DNA from: G963663315 sp963665165
Lineage (GTDB): Bacteria; Pseudomonadota; Gammaproteobacteria; Arenicellales; Poriferihabitantaceae
Direction of reading: 5' to 3'
DNA length: 64,000 nt
Assembly: GCA_963665165.1 (NCBI GenBank)
Contig: OY761989.1
Location: 1,736,001 to 1,800,000, forward strand
Below, piece by piece: positions 45,101-54,067 of this stretch. The translations under genes and the position numbers were made by a program. Under the pieces are notes generated by a model. The model did no database searches. It saw nothing but the letters and a program-made list of their open reading frames with translations, and was not told the origin of the DNA. Numbering within the stretch: the first letter of the stretch is position 1; every line of letters starts with the position of its first letter.

Positions 45101-48100
45101 ATGCAATCGCTTGAATCAATCCGGTCCCGGATCAGGAAATCGTACCTGATGGATGAGCGGGAGATAGTACACGACCTGGTCCTGCAATCGGAAGTCACGC
45201 CCGAGTCACGCAAACGTTTTTCCGACCGGGCCGCAACCCTGGTAAATTCCATCCGGGAGGCCGGACAACCGGGATTCATGGAAGTCTTTCTCAATGAATA
45301 TGGTCTTTCCACCAATGAAGGAATCGCGTTGATGTGCCTCGCGGAAGCCTTGTTGAGAGTGCCGGACACGGAGACCATCGATAATCTGGTGTCGGACAAG
45401 ATTGCCCCGTCTTCCTGGGGCCGCCACCTGGGTCAATCCAGTTCGTCTCTGGTGAACGCGTCCACCTGGGCGTTGATGCTGACCGGGAAAGTCCTGGAGA
45501 ACGACGACGCCTCCTCCACCATGGCCAGCGTCCTGCACACCGCCATGAAACGGCTGGGAGAACCGGTCATCCGGGCCGCGGTACGGCGGATCATGAAAGA
45601 AATGGGCAACCAGTTCATTCTGGGAGAGACCATCGAACAGGCTTCAATCCGGGCGAAAACGTTGCGGCAGAAAGGCTATACCTGTTCCTGGGACATGCTG
45701 GGAGAAGCTGCTGTCACCGTGAAGGACGCCGCGAAATACTTCGAAGCCTATCGCGCAGCAATCGAGTTCCTTGCGACGCGCGCGGACTCGGACCGGGTTC
45801 GTGACAACCCGGGTATTTCAGTCAAATTATCGGCCCTGCATCCCCGCTATGAGGTAAGCCAGAAATCCAGGGCGGCGCGAGAATTGACAGACCGCGTCCT
45901 GGCCCTGGCGTTGCAGGCGAAACAGGCCCGCATCGGCCTCAACATCGACGCCGAGGAAGCGGATCGGCTGGACCTGTCCCTCGACATTATCGAGTCTGTG
46001 CTTCGTGACCGGCGTCTGGCGGCCTGGGACGGTTTCGGGGTGGTCATCCAGGCTTACGGGAAAGGCGCCTCACACGTGATCGACTGGATCTGGTCGCTGG
46101 CCGTTGACCTCGACCGGCGGCTGATGGTCAGATTGGTCAAGGGCGCTTACTGGGATACCGAAATCAAACGGGCGCAAGTCAGCGGCCTCCGGGACTTCCC
46201 GGTGTTCACGCAGAAATCGGCCACAGACGTATCCTGGATTTGCTGCGCGAAGAAACTGCTCGGGATGACAGACCGGATCTATCCCCAGTTCGCCACGCAC
46301 AATGCCCATACCGTCTCCGCGGTCCTGGAATCGGCCAGCGATTATTCCCGGTTCGAGTTTCAGCGTCTTTACGGAATGGGAGAAGTCCTGCATCGTCTGG
46401 TCCATGAAAAACACGGAACACGATGCCGGATTTATGCGCCTGTGGGCGCTCATCGCGACCTGCTCGCGTACCTGGTACGGCGGCTTCTGGAAAATGGCGC
46501 CAATTCATCTTTCGTCAACCAGATCGTCGATCAAAAAATTCCGGTGGATGACATCGTTGCGGACCCGTTTGAAAAATCCGGAAACGAATCACTGAAAGAT
46601 TCAACATCTATCCGGAATCCGAAAAACCTGTACTCCCCCGAGCGCCGGAATTCACGAGGCTGGGACATCAGCAACGAAGACGACCTCACTGAAATCGACC
46701 AGACCCGGATGCCGTTCAAATCCCGTCAATGGAACGTCAGCCCCCGGACAGCCTGTGAAAGCAAGGGCGGCAACCCGCATCCTGTTTTCAATCCCGCCAA
46801 TCCGCGCGACCGGGTGGGCAGCGTCGTGTACGCCACTCGCGAGGATACCGTGCAGGCCATCGGCTCGGCACAAACCTGGGTACACGAGAGCGCGGACAAT
46901 CGCGCCCGCATTCTGAACCGGGCCGCAGACCTCTACGAGGAAAGTTTTGGCGAGTTGTTCGCGGCGCTGACTCGGGAAACCGGCAAGAACCTGATCGACG
47001 CCATTGCAGAATTGCGCGAGGCCGTGGATTTCCTGCGTTACTATGCCGCCCGGATCGGACCTCTGGAGAAGCGAACCGCGCGGGGCTTGGTCGCCTGCAT
47101 TTCCCCCTGGAACTTTCCTCTTGCCATTTTCACCGGACAAGTGGCCGCCGCGCTGGCCGCCGGGAACGGCGTACTGGCGAAACCGGCGGAACCCGCTTCC
47201 ATTATCTCGGCGATCGCCGTCAGGCTCCTGCATCAGGCCGGAGTCCCGGAACCGGTTCTCCAGCTCCTGCCGGGGCAAGGCTCCGTCATCGGGGCGGCGC
47301 TCAGTGAAGACCCCCGCATCGAAGGGATCTGTTTTACCGGTTCGACAGCAACCGCACAGACCATAAACCGGGCCATGGCGGAACAGGGTTCTCCCAGCGC
47401 CGCCCTGATCGCGGAAACCGGAGGCATTAACGCGATGGTGGTCGATTCAACGGCGCTGCCGGAACAAGCCGTCAAAGACATCATGGCCTCCTCCTTTCAA
47501 TCCGCCGGTCAGCGCTGCTCGGCGCTGCGCGTCCTCTATTTGCAACAGGACTGCGCCAGCGAATTCATGAAGATGCTGCTCGGCGCCATGGACGAGATTA
47601 CGGTCGGCGACCCCTGGTTGTTTTCGACGGATGTCGGCCCGGTCATCCATGCGGACGCGCGAGACGCCATCAACCGCCATATCGACACGGCCAGACGCGA
47701 GGGGCGCTTGATCAAACAATTGGAAGCACCCGGCCACGGTAATTTTGTCGGGCCGTCCGTAATCCGGGTAAACGGGATTGAAGACATTGAGGCAGAGGTC
47801 TTCGGGCCCTGTGCTGCATGTCGCCACTTTCGAGGCGCATGAAATAGACCAGGCGGTCGCCGCCATCAACAAAAAAGGGTATGGCCTTACGTTTGGATTG
47901 CACACACGAATCGATGGCCGTGTGGAACAGATGACCTCACAACTGAAAGTCGGCAATCTCTATATCAACCGCAACCAGATCGGAGCCATTGTAGGTTCCC
48001 AGCCTTTCGGCGGGGAAGGATTGTCCGGCACCGGTCCCAAGGCGGGAGGACCGAACTATGTACGGCGGTTCACGAAGGATCATTGCGAAACCCACCCCAT

Positions 48101-48596
48101 CGAACCGGGGCCGGTTGCGCCAATGAAAATCGTGCAGGAAGCGCTCGATAATCTGGCCGAACCCCGACAATCGCCTCTGGCCACCCGGAACCTGCCCGGC
48201 CCAACCGGAGAATCCAATCGCCTGTCCCTCTTCCCCCGTGGAAAAATTCTCTGCCTCGGACCAACCCTGGACACAGCCGGGAAACAGGCGGACATGGCCG
48301 GGGAGAATGGCTGTCCTGCGCTCATCGTGACGCCCGGCGCAACAGGGGAAAACTCGGTTTCAGGATTTCTGCCACGCGAAAACCTGCTGTATCTCAAGGG
48401 ATTTGACGCGGTTGCCCTGTGGAGCGGCCCGGAAGATTTACGTGAAGCCAGAAAATTCCTGTCACAGCGCGACGGCGCCCTGATCCCGCTCATCACGGAC
48501 ACCGAAATGAAAGATCGCTGCACCCTCGAACGACACGTGTGCATCGACACCACAGCAGCCGGCGGAAACGCGACCCTTCTGGCCCAAACCGGATAA
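45101..48596 (+). pseudogene. putA: Bifunctional proline dehydrogenase / L-glutamate gamma-semialdehyde dehydrogenase PutA, interrupted by a one-base frameshift
   Basis: The frame-corrected protein is 1,164 aa. Proline dehydrogenase barrel: SVKLSALHPRYE, GLNIDAEEADRLDLSL, RLVKGAYWDTEIKRAQ and the FAD/proline region. Aldehyde dehydrogenase domain: ISPWNFPLAIFTGQVAAALAAGN, catalytic Glu in LIAETGGINAM and Cys in SAGQRCSALR. The first frame breaks after DIEAEVFGP, and a second frame goes on with VLHVATFEAHEIDQAVAAIN and the conserved NRNQIGAIVGSQPFGGEGLSGTGPK. An extra C in GGGCCC (47807-47809) explains it. A C-terminal extension follows. No N-terminal RHH DNA-binding domain, so no self-repression. 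Either assembly error or a broken gene. PutA converts proline to glutamate at the membrane. Confidence 0.9.
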
Positions 48597-48633
48597 CCGC
48601 ACGAATCGTCATTTCGTATGGCGCCCCACCCTC

Positions 48634-48665
48634 CATCGTAGGGGCCGGTCACCGTGCCGGCCCGC
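48634..48665 (+). repeat. REP-like dispersed palindrome, copy 2
   Basis: Best-preserved copy of the repeat also found at 15971-16002: GGGCCGG and CCGGCCC form a 7-bp stem around TCACCGTG. It lies 38 bases after the putA stop, in an otherwise gene-free gap up to 48725. A truncated inverted copy is at 57177-57206 and shares CATCGTAGGGGCCGGTCACC with this one, so the unit extends to the left of the palindrome. Confidence 0.72.
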
Positions 48666-48725
48666 TACCGTTGAGAACTTCCCGGACAGTAATGGTAGAG
48701 AGACCGCCCCTCAGGAGCGACCCTG

Positions 48726-48959
48726 TCAAGAAATCTTGTAGCCGTAGCGTCTGGACAGCGGCAACTCAATCCCGTTCTCTGGCCCGAAATATCGCTGGAA
48801 TACTGCTGACGGTTTTGTATGCCCTTCCGAGCGCCCACGCTTTTCGTGGATCAGAAGACGAACAAACTCTTCCATTGAGAGACCTCTGTTTGCCGCTTCC
48901 CGCTTGACCCACGATTTATCACCCGGATCAATACCTCGACCAACAATAGTGGAACTCAT
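48726..48959 (-). CDS. Small RHH/VapB-like protein (possible orphan antitoxin)
   Basis: A 77-aa protein. Its first half (GRGIDPGDKSWVKREAANRGLSMEEFVRLLIHEKR) has the basic helix-turn and helix pattern of ribbon-helix-helix antitoxins of the FitA/VapB kind; the C-terminal half (FQRYFGPENGIELPLSRRYGY) would be the toxin-neutralising arm. The second of two nearby ATGs (48959) has GGAG at seven bases. No PIN or other toxin gene is next to it, so it is an orphan or its partner has been lost. Function is tentative. The following 199 bases to the next gene contain nothing recognisable. Confidence 0.6.
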   Translation of the reverse strand: MSSTIVGRGIDPGDKSWVKREAANRGLSMEEFVRLLIHEKRGRSEGHTKPSAVFQRYFGPENGIELPLSRRYGYKIS

Positions 48960-49158
48960 TGGCATACTCCCTGAATTGGATTAGCTGAGAAATTTTCGTT
49001 AATCTATAAGATAACAGACTATTAGCAGATCGCGCTATCAATATTATTTTATAAACATTCCACGCAGCGGTAATTATGACATCCATATCATAGTGACCAT
49101 TGTCCAGGGCCTGTCGGTTGCGGGCCGGAGGCGGTACAGAGCGATGCGCCAGGGAAGA

Positions 49159-50043
49159 TTATTGCTGTGACGATTTTAGTTCCGCTATCGAAGTGAGTAT
49201 TTGAAAGATGTAGTCCGCCATAATAATCATGTTCATACTGTGCTTGAATGTAGAGTATTGGACAAGCCCATGAGTGGATGCATGGCGGTTGGGAACGAAA
49301 TCATTCTCATACTTCCCTCTATTGCTATCATCGACCGGTTCATACAGGTGATCAACCAGTCGATCAAACAATATCCATCCATATGCCTCGTTTGGTAGAA
49401 TGTTCTTCAGGCTGGTGCTATTTCCAAGTTCCTCCAGCATCTTCTTTGAAGAAATTGAACCAGCTGTATCATTAAAGAAACGAATTCGAAATTCCCTGTC
49501 AATTTCTGGAAACAAGACACGACAAACGCACCGATAGTGGCCAGTACCGTGTGCAGAAAGCGCTTCACGGAATGTCTCCTTGGTTTCCTCTTTGATGTGA
49601 TAGTGGTTCAATCTTTTTTCGATATCTTGTCGGATATTTTCCCAATTCGTTTTATAGAAATTTTCCAAATGTGCTTCAAGATGGGAAGAATCGTCTGCGT
49701 ATTTTTCAACATAGTCTATTGACACAGTATAGTAGGGTAGCCATCTTGTCTGGTGGACTGAATCAACAAATTTGTTATACCTGACAAGGTGCTGGATATA
49801 AGGAGCAAGTGTTTCGAGATATGGTGCAATAGCTTGAGAGACGCGAGTCATTGATTGAATTAAGGGCTGAAAGGGCTCCAACATTTGATTCAATGCAGTA
49901 CCTATACCCACCAAGCTTTGGATGGTTTGATTATCTGCCAAATCCGGTACTCCTGATTTGTCCATTTGTGGTCGCTGCAATCCGTTACGCTGTGTCGTTG
50001 CTATCGAAGGATCTTGTGCGTCCTGTACTGTATGCTTGCTCAT
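49159..50043 (-). CDS. Hypothetical protein with HEPN-like C-terminal motif
   Basis: A 294-aa soluble protein that I cannot assign to a named family. A mostly helical first half has a hydrophobic patch (LNQMLEPFQPLIQSMTRVSQAIAPY). Near the C-terminus the motif N-R-H-A-S-T-H-G fits the R-x4-6-H pattern of HEPN RNases and is followed by a typical HEPN helix (KHSMNMIIMADYIFQIL). HEPN proteins often act in toxin-antitoxin and abortive-infection systems. The gene is visibly AT-richer than the core genes around it. A TTG at 50070 could extend it. Its neighbour on the other side is a broken restriction gene. Confidence 0.6.
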   Translation of the reverse strand: MSKHTVQDAQDPSIATTQRNGLQRPQMDKSGVPDLADNQTIQSLVGIGTALNQMLEPFQPLIQSMTRVSQAIAPYLETLAPYIQHLVRYNKFVDSVHQTRWLPYYTVSIDYVEKYADDSSHLEAHLENFYKTNWENIRQDIEKRLNHYHIKEETKETFREALSAHGTGHYRCVCRVLFPEIDREFRIRFFNDTAGSISSKKMLEELGNSTSLKNILPNEAYGWILFDRLVDHLYEPVDDSNRGKYENDFVPNRHASTHGLVQYSTFKHSMNMIIMADYIFQILTSIAELKSSQQ

Positions 50044-50070
50044 GTCGCGATTGATGCTTACGCACCGCAA

Positions 50071-50520
50071 GACTTTTACAATTTATTGTTCACTCTGGCA
50101 GTATACTACATAGGTCTGCAACTCAGCTAATTATCTGGTCTAGTCGTTCCACCAAGCCTTCGCTCGCAGGTGCGCGTAACTCTTGAATATCTGCATGGGT
50201 CTGTGCCTGGAGACCGCAGACACCTCCTCGTCCCACGGTTCTGATCCTCTACCTTAGTGTAAAACCACAGCGATTTACGCGCGTCTGAGCGATGGTGGCT
50301 TATGCCGCTATTGCATTTTGGGTTGATTTAGTCAAAATAGCCGACAAGATGGCCTGGATCACTCCATGGTAACCCTGATTGCGAAAAACACGAAGCACGG
50401 CTTCGCCCAGCCAAACGACCTGGCCTGCGGCGAACCGGTGGCAGTCACCAGGCACGGGAGGAACGACAGAATAATGGATCAAGACATGGATCCAGAAAAG
50501 CAGTGATCCTCGTGATGGCG
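50071..50520 (+). other. Gene-free stretch upstream of the hsdR remnant
   Basis: No supported gene. A 60-codon minus-strand open frame at 50300-50482 is compatible with a coding fragment, but I recognise no family. The sequence is mixed in base composition and is probably decayed mobile or accessory DNA. Confidence 0.4.
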
Positions 50521-50738
50521 ATGATCACGCCCGAACGCGACCTTGAAGAAGCCCTGGTCACCAGACTATCGGACCTCAAGTACGAATATCGCGCCGACAT
50601 CCGTGATAGAGCCACGCTGGAAAAGAACTTCAGGGAAAAGTTCGAAGCCCTGAATCGCGTCACACTCACTGATGGTGAGTTCAAGCGGCTCCTCGACCAG
50701 ATCGTCACACCGGATGTGTACGAGGCCGCCCGGACACT
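50521..50738 (+). pseudogene. N-terminal stump of type I restriction enzyme subunit HsdR
   Basis: From ATG 50521 the frame reads MITPERDLEEALVTRLSDL and then YRADIRDRATLEKNFREKFEALNRV and LTDGEFKRLLDQIVTPDVYEAARTL. This is the conserved N-terminus of type I restriction R subunits. It stops abruptly at a 27-bp inverted repeat after about 73 residues; a full HsdR exceeds 1,000 residues. The reading frame continues through the repeat for some codons, but those residues come from the repeat. hsdM and hsdS are not present. The restriction function is therefore lost here. Confidence 0.8.
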
Positions 50739-50807
50739 CTGTAGCGGAACAAAAGTTTTTGCAAATTTCGGCGAAAAGTCTTTGCAAAAACTTTTGTTCC
50801 GCTACAG
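50739..50807. repeat. Perfect 27-bp inverted repeat joining two broken genes
   Basis: Arms 50739-50765 and 50781-50807 are exact reverse complements (27 of 27), separated by 15 bases (50766-50780). The outer ends read CTGTAGCGGAAC and GTTCCGCTACAG. The hairpin is exactly at the junction of the hsdR stump (plus strand) and a DUF2384 antitoxin stump (minus strand). It could be a miniature inverted-repeat element, two insertion-sequence ends left after an internal deletion, or a fold-back rearrangement scar. No direct target duplication is seen in the bases on either side. Confidence 0.9.
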
Positions 50808-51123
50808 CCATCCCATTGAACAATGGGTTGTCATTGGGAGTGGTCAGCCACTGATCAGCCAATGTCTGGTCCGGTAACAGGATTTGCAGGGATTTGTAGA
50901 TACCCAGGATATAGCTGGTACGTTCCAGCAGATCCCGTGTCAATCTGGCCTTTCCTGGCTGACCCTTCCAGTTGTAGAGGATCTTCTCGTTGCTGAGCCC
51001 CAGCAGGGTCATCTGCTGAGCGCCGGTCAGGCGCCACTGACTGAAAATAGCAAAAATCGCCGATAACAGCGAATTGGCTACATTGGGGTCACGTTGTAAC
51101 AGTTGCTCAGTTTGAGCAATCAT
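50808..51123 (-). pseudogene. Truncated MbcA/ParS/Xre-type (DUF2384) antitoxin
   Basis: Starts at ATG 51123 and reads about 105 codons before running into the inverted repeat. It contains the Xre-like helix-turn-helix region LTGAQQMTLLGLSNEKILYNW and the DUF2384 segment LERTSYILGIYKSLQILLPD, followed by WLTTPNDNPLFNGM, which is the conserved lead into the toxin-binding C-terminus. That C-terminus is missing. The partner RES-domain toxin, which is normally downstream, is replaced by the hsdR stump. Function as an antitoxin is unlikely. Confidence 0.78.
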
Positions 51124-51275
51124 GATGATCTCTGATAATGTATTTTTACAGCGCTTTAATACAGCCTGACAGACTGAACAATACAGTCAACCATATCAAA
51201 TATACTGCTTGTTTAATCCAGTGGGAAAACTCAATTCAACACCATCGCCTTCCGGCATTCAAGGGGTTTTGATGA

Positions 51276-51320
51276 TGGTGGCCAGGGATAGAATCGAACT
51301 GCCGACACGAGAATTCTCAG
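51276..51320 (-). repeat. Degenerate copy of the tRNA-Phe 3' end (candidate att site, left end of island)
   Basis: This 45-base stretch matches the 3' part of the intact tRNA-Phe at 57304-57348 in the same orientation at 42 of 45 positions. It includes the CCA end, acceptor 3' strand, T arm and variable loop, and stops at the anticodon arm. Such a partial tRNA copy is what integration of an element at a tRNA gene leaves. The surrounding gap 51124-51543 has no supported gene. Confidence 0.8.
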
Positions 51321-51543
51321 AGCCAGGAAATTTGGTAACTTTTTGATTATGCTGAACCAAATATGACTCAGTGCCTTTGTATAAATCTTTCTAAGCTAGC
51401 GTAGTTGGAATTTGCCCGCAAGGTGTCCGCAGCGCTCCACAGGCGTTTCTCTATCGCTCCAATGCGTTCGAGTTGTGACATTAAACATTGTCCATTTTCT
51501 GATTTTTTTAGGCACTTCCCTTTTGGCTCACATATTCACTCAT

Positions 51544-52485
51544 TCACAGTCCCAACGCTGCCTGGAGTTTTTGCAGCGATTCCTTCTGTTTCTTTTTGTC
51601 CATCTTCCGGATATTGATCAGTTTCCACTGAATCGCGGGCAGTTGATCAATGCCTGTCACTGCCAAAAGAGTCCAATCCGGTTCCCCTTGCTTGATCGAG
51701 AGCAGGAATTTCTTCTCGTTCTCTGTCATTGTGTTTTTGATTGTTTCGATGAGCCTGTCACGGACTGCCACCAATTCCTTGTGCTCAACTTCTTTGGACG
51801 TCATTCCAGCCAACTCTTTTTCGAACACCTGTCGAAAATCTTTCAGATTGGGTGTGAGTAGTTCGTTCATCGGCCGGCCGTGGCTTGCAAGATAAATAAC
51901 GAATGCAGTGCGGATTTCATCTGTAATGCCTTCGTTCTCCATCAGGATCTTGATGTCGAAGATGTCGCGTGGATGCTGGCGGTCAAGTGCTGCACATAGT
52001 TTTCCGCCGTACAAATCCACAACAGCCAGTGTATTGGCCGTCACCGAAGCCTCGAACATTATTTCAGCCTGCTCGCTCAACTCTCGTTCCACAGGCGTAA
52101 ATACAGTACCCCGGAGCACCAGATTGGGCTCGATCTTGATCGTTGCCCCTGCCGTACTGACGGTTAGTTTGGAAATATGCTCTGCTCCCCTTGTCCGAAT
52201 CTTGTGCACGGTTACTCCAGATACAGTTCTTCGGATCGCAGCGGCGATCCGCTGCAATGCCTCACCAATGTTAGCCAATGCCGTGTCGCGCGAGTCCAGG
52301 GGCAGGTACGTCAGGTCGATATCGACCGACAGTCGCGGCATGTCGCGCACAAAGAGATTGATCGCCGTGCCGCCCTTCAGTGCGAAGCACTCCGCCGCCG
52401 CAACATGGGGCATGACTCGCAGCATGAGTTGTGCCTGCTTGAAGTATGGACTGTCCTTCATGCCGAATTTACCGATACCTCTCAC
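51544..52485 (-). CDS. AbiEii/AbiGii-family nucleotidyltransferase toxin
   Basis: A 313-aa nucleotidyltransferase of the type IV toxin-antitoxin and abortive-infection system AbiE. The signature FALKGGTAINLF and the metal-binding pair in LSVDIDLTYLP are intact, as is the DLYGGKLCAALDRQHPRDIFDI segment. The GTG start overlaps the stop of the antitoxin gene (GTGA); an ATG eight codons later is the alternative. Known AbiEii proteins bind GTP and stop growth, with AbiEi countering by repression of the operon. Lies inside the tRNA-flanked island. Confidence 0.88.
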   Translation of the reverse strand: MRGIGKFGMKDSPYFKQAQLMLRVMPHVAAAECFALKGGTAINLFVRDMPRLSVDIDLTYLPLDSRDTALANIGEALQRIAAAIRRTVSGVTVHKIRTRGAEHISKLTVSTAGATIKIEPNLVLRGTVFTPVERELSEQAEIMFEASVTANTLAVVDLYGGKLCAALDRQHPRDIFDIKILMENEGITDEIRTAFVIYLASHGRPMNELLTPNLKDFRQVFEKELAGMTSKEVEHKELVAVRDRLIETIKNTMTENEKKFLLSIKQGEPDWTLLAVTGIDQLPAIQWKLINIRKMDKKKQKESLQKLQAALGL

Positions 52486-53255
52486 TGCAGATTCGTGTTG
52501 GGAACGGTGATGTTGTATTTGGCGTCCAGCCGTCCACCTTTGACTATCATGCGCTTGCCTTTGCCGAAGTCCACCTTCGAAAGGTCCAGTTTCTTAACCC
52601 AGGCATGGTTGCAAGCCTCTGCGAGAAACATGAACAGCCGCTTCACCTTCACCGAACGGCACTGTTCCAGCAGCGGCTGCACTAGACGCGGCCGCAAGGT
52701 GGTCAACCCCTCCATGAGCAGGTTGGCCTCTTCAAAGGATTCTTCCGCGGGCACGAGATACAGCACTTCCATCATGGCGCGCTCGGGCGCCGAAACGGTC
52801 ATGGCATAAGCGACCAGTTCCTTTTTGGAAAGCCCTGCATTCGGATCGTCAGCAAACAGCTTGGTAGTGGAATAACGAAGCTCCACCCCCCAATCATATT
52901 GCCGAAACCAGGCGGGTAGCCGGGTGCCGGGGCTGCCGAACAGTGATACGCTCCCACCCTTCCCCATCGCCAGAAAATGCGCATACCCTTGCATCTGCAG
53001 CGCCGTTTTGGCCCCCGCATGAATGGGCAGCTTCAATTGTTCCTGGAGGGCATGCAGGCCACCGGTCCACTCAACCGTACCACCGGCACGCACGTAGGCG
53101 CCTTGGCCAATGCGCTGTATCCAACCACTTTTCTGATACTCGTGCACCAGTTGCTGGTAGGCGCCCTGGGCCTCCAACCAGCGCGACACCGCCACAGTGG
53201 CTTGGGGCCATGCTGTGAGCAAGCGGCTTAATTTACTTCGGGTTTCACTATCCAT
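52482..53255 (-). CDS. AbiEi-family antitoxin / transcriptional repressor
   Basis: A 257-aa partner of the AbiEii toxin, encoded immediately upstream with overlapping stop and start. The N-terminal winged helix is LLTAWPQATVAVSRWLEAQG with YQKSGWIQRIGQGAYVRAG, followed by the AbiEi_3-type domain (HAGAKTALQMQGYAHFLAMG; APERAMMEVLYLVPAEESFEEA). The start is ATG 53255 (MDSETRSKL); the longer frame to 53291 is not needed. A shortened copy of this gene and its leader lies at 53841-54037. It probably autorepresses the operon, as known for the family. Confidence 0.86.
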   Translation of the reverse strand: MDSETRSKLSRLLTAWPQATVAVSRWLEAQGAYQQLVHEYQKSGWIQRIGQGAYVRAGGTVEWTGGLHALQEQLKLPIHAGAKTALQMQGYAHFLAMGKGGSVSLFGSPGTRLPAWFRQYDWGVELRYSTTKLFADDPNAGLSKKELVAYAMTVSAPERAMMEVLYLVPAEESFEEANLLMEGLTTLRPRLVQPLLEQCRSVKVKRLFMFLAEACNHAWVKKLDLSKVDFGKGKRMIVKGGRLDAKYNITVPNTNLQ

Positions 53256-53462
53256 GCTTGTTAATCTAGCGCAAAAACAAACCTGCCTCAAGGTGGAAGT
53301 TTATTTTAAGACTGATTTAACAGATTTTTTTTGTTAATTGAGTATTTAAGTAAACCATACGACAGTAAACATTCCATGCGGCCCGTAGTCGGCCAGCTTT
53401 CGACCCGCGACCGACAAGCGATCTTTCTGTAACTTGAGTCGCGGGCCGGTGATTGACCGCGC

Positions 53463-53768
53463 TCAACCGGTCGTGTGCAGATCCATCCCGTCATCCAGTG
53501 TCGGCAGCCGGGCGATTGTCGTACCGTACTTCTGTTCCGCAAGGCGCAGTTCATAAAGTTTCTGGAGGTTGAGCCAGAACTCGCCCGACGCGCCAAAGAA
53601 GTGCCCCAGGCGTAGGGCCGTATCGCCGGTGATCGTCCGCCGACCGTTTAGAATCTCGGTGATGCGGTTCACCGGCACTTCGATCCGCCGCGCCAATTCC
53701 GTAGCGCTCATGCCGAGCGCGTCGAGATCCTCGCGCAGCGTCTCACCGGGATGGATGGGGTCACGCAC
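53463..53768 (-). CDS. higA: HigA-family antitoxin (helix-turn-helix), orphan
   Basis: A 101-aa antitoxin. The frame from GTG 53768 reads VRDPIHPGETLREDLDALG, the usual HigA start, then the helix-turn-helix MSATELARRIEVPVNRITEI and the conserved LNGRRTITGDTALRLGHFFG with EFWLNLQKLYELR. A longer ATG start at 53819 would lie inside the toxin remnant. A GAGGAG ribosome site supports the GTG. The toxin gene that should precede it is present only as its last 11 codons, so HigA has no partner here. Confidence 0.88.
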   Translation of the reverse strand: MRDPIHPGETLREDLDALGMSATELARRIEVPVNRITEILNGRRTITGDTALRLGHFFGASGEFWLNLQKLYELRLAEQKYGTTIARLPTLDDGMDLHTTG

Positions 53769-53781
53769 GTCAAGTCTCCTC

Positions 53782-53817
53782 TCAATGATAATCGACGATT
53801 TCGACTTCGGTCGGCCC
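53782..53817 (-). pseudogene. higB: C-terminal remnant of HigB toxin
   Basis: Out of frame with the possible longer higA start, the minus strand reads GPTEVEIVDYH and a stop, 13 bases before the higA GTG. VEIVDYH plus stop is the standard HigB ending, in the standard position. Upstream of it an in-frame stop appears within seven codons and sequence changes to a copy of abiEi, so the rest of the toxin is gone. Confidence 0.72.
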
Positions 53818-53840
53818 AAGACTACCCTATGAGTAGGTCA

Positions 53841-54037
53841 GCCTCTTCAAAGGATTCTTCCGCGGGCACGAGATACAGCACTTCCATCATGGCGCGTTCG
53901 GGCGCCCTGGGCCTCCAGCCAGCGCGACACCGTCACAGTGGCTTGGGGCCATGCTGTGAGCAAGCGGTTTAATTTACTTCGTTTTTTACTATCCATGCTT
54001 GTTAATCTAGCGCAAAAACAAACCTGACTCAAGTTGA
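53841..54037 (-). pseudogene. Internally deleted duplicate of abiEi
   Basis: The first 32 codons (MDSKKRSKLNRLLTAWPQAT, then VTVSRWLEAQGA) and about 40 bases of leader match the intact abiEi. The sequence then jumps to the segment coding APERAMMEVLYLVPAEESFEEA of the same gene. The join falls at GGCGCC (53901-53906), present at both break sites in the intact copy, so it is a microhomology deletion. The two copies lie on either side of higA in the same orientation. Not functional. Confidence 0.83.
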
Positions 54038-54067
54038 AAGTGGATACCCCGCAGTAGATGCAGGATG

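Noticed and set aside
36298..47811. Programmed frameshifting at livH or putA
   Set aside because: No slippery heptamer, stimulatory stem or internal ribosome site could be identified, and such control is not known for these families.
47778..48596. A separate gene downstream of putA
   Set aside because: Its sequence is the missing end of the aldehyde dehydrogenase domain; a frameshift explains it better than an independent protein.
50503..50877. A 124-codon protein spanning the inverted repeat
   Set aside because: Only the first 73 residues from 50521 resemble a protein (HsdR); the rest translates the hairpin and the antisense of the antitoxin stump.
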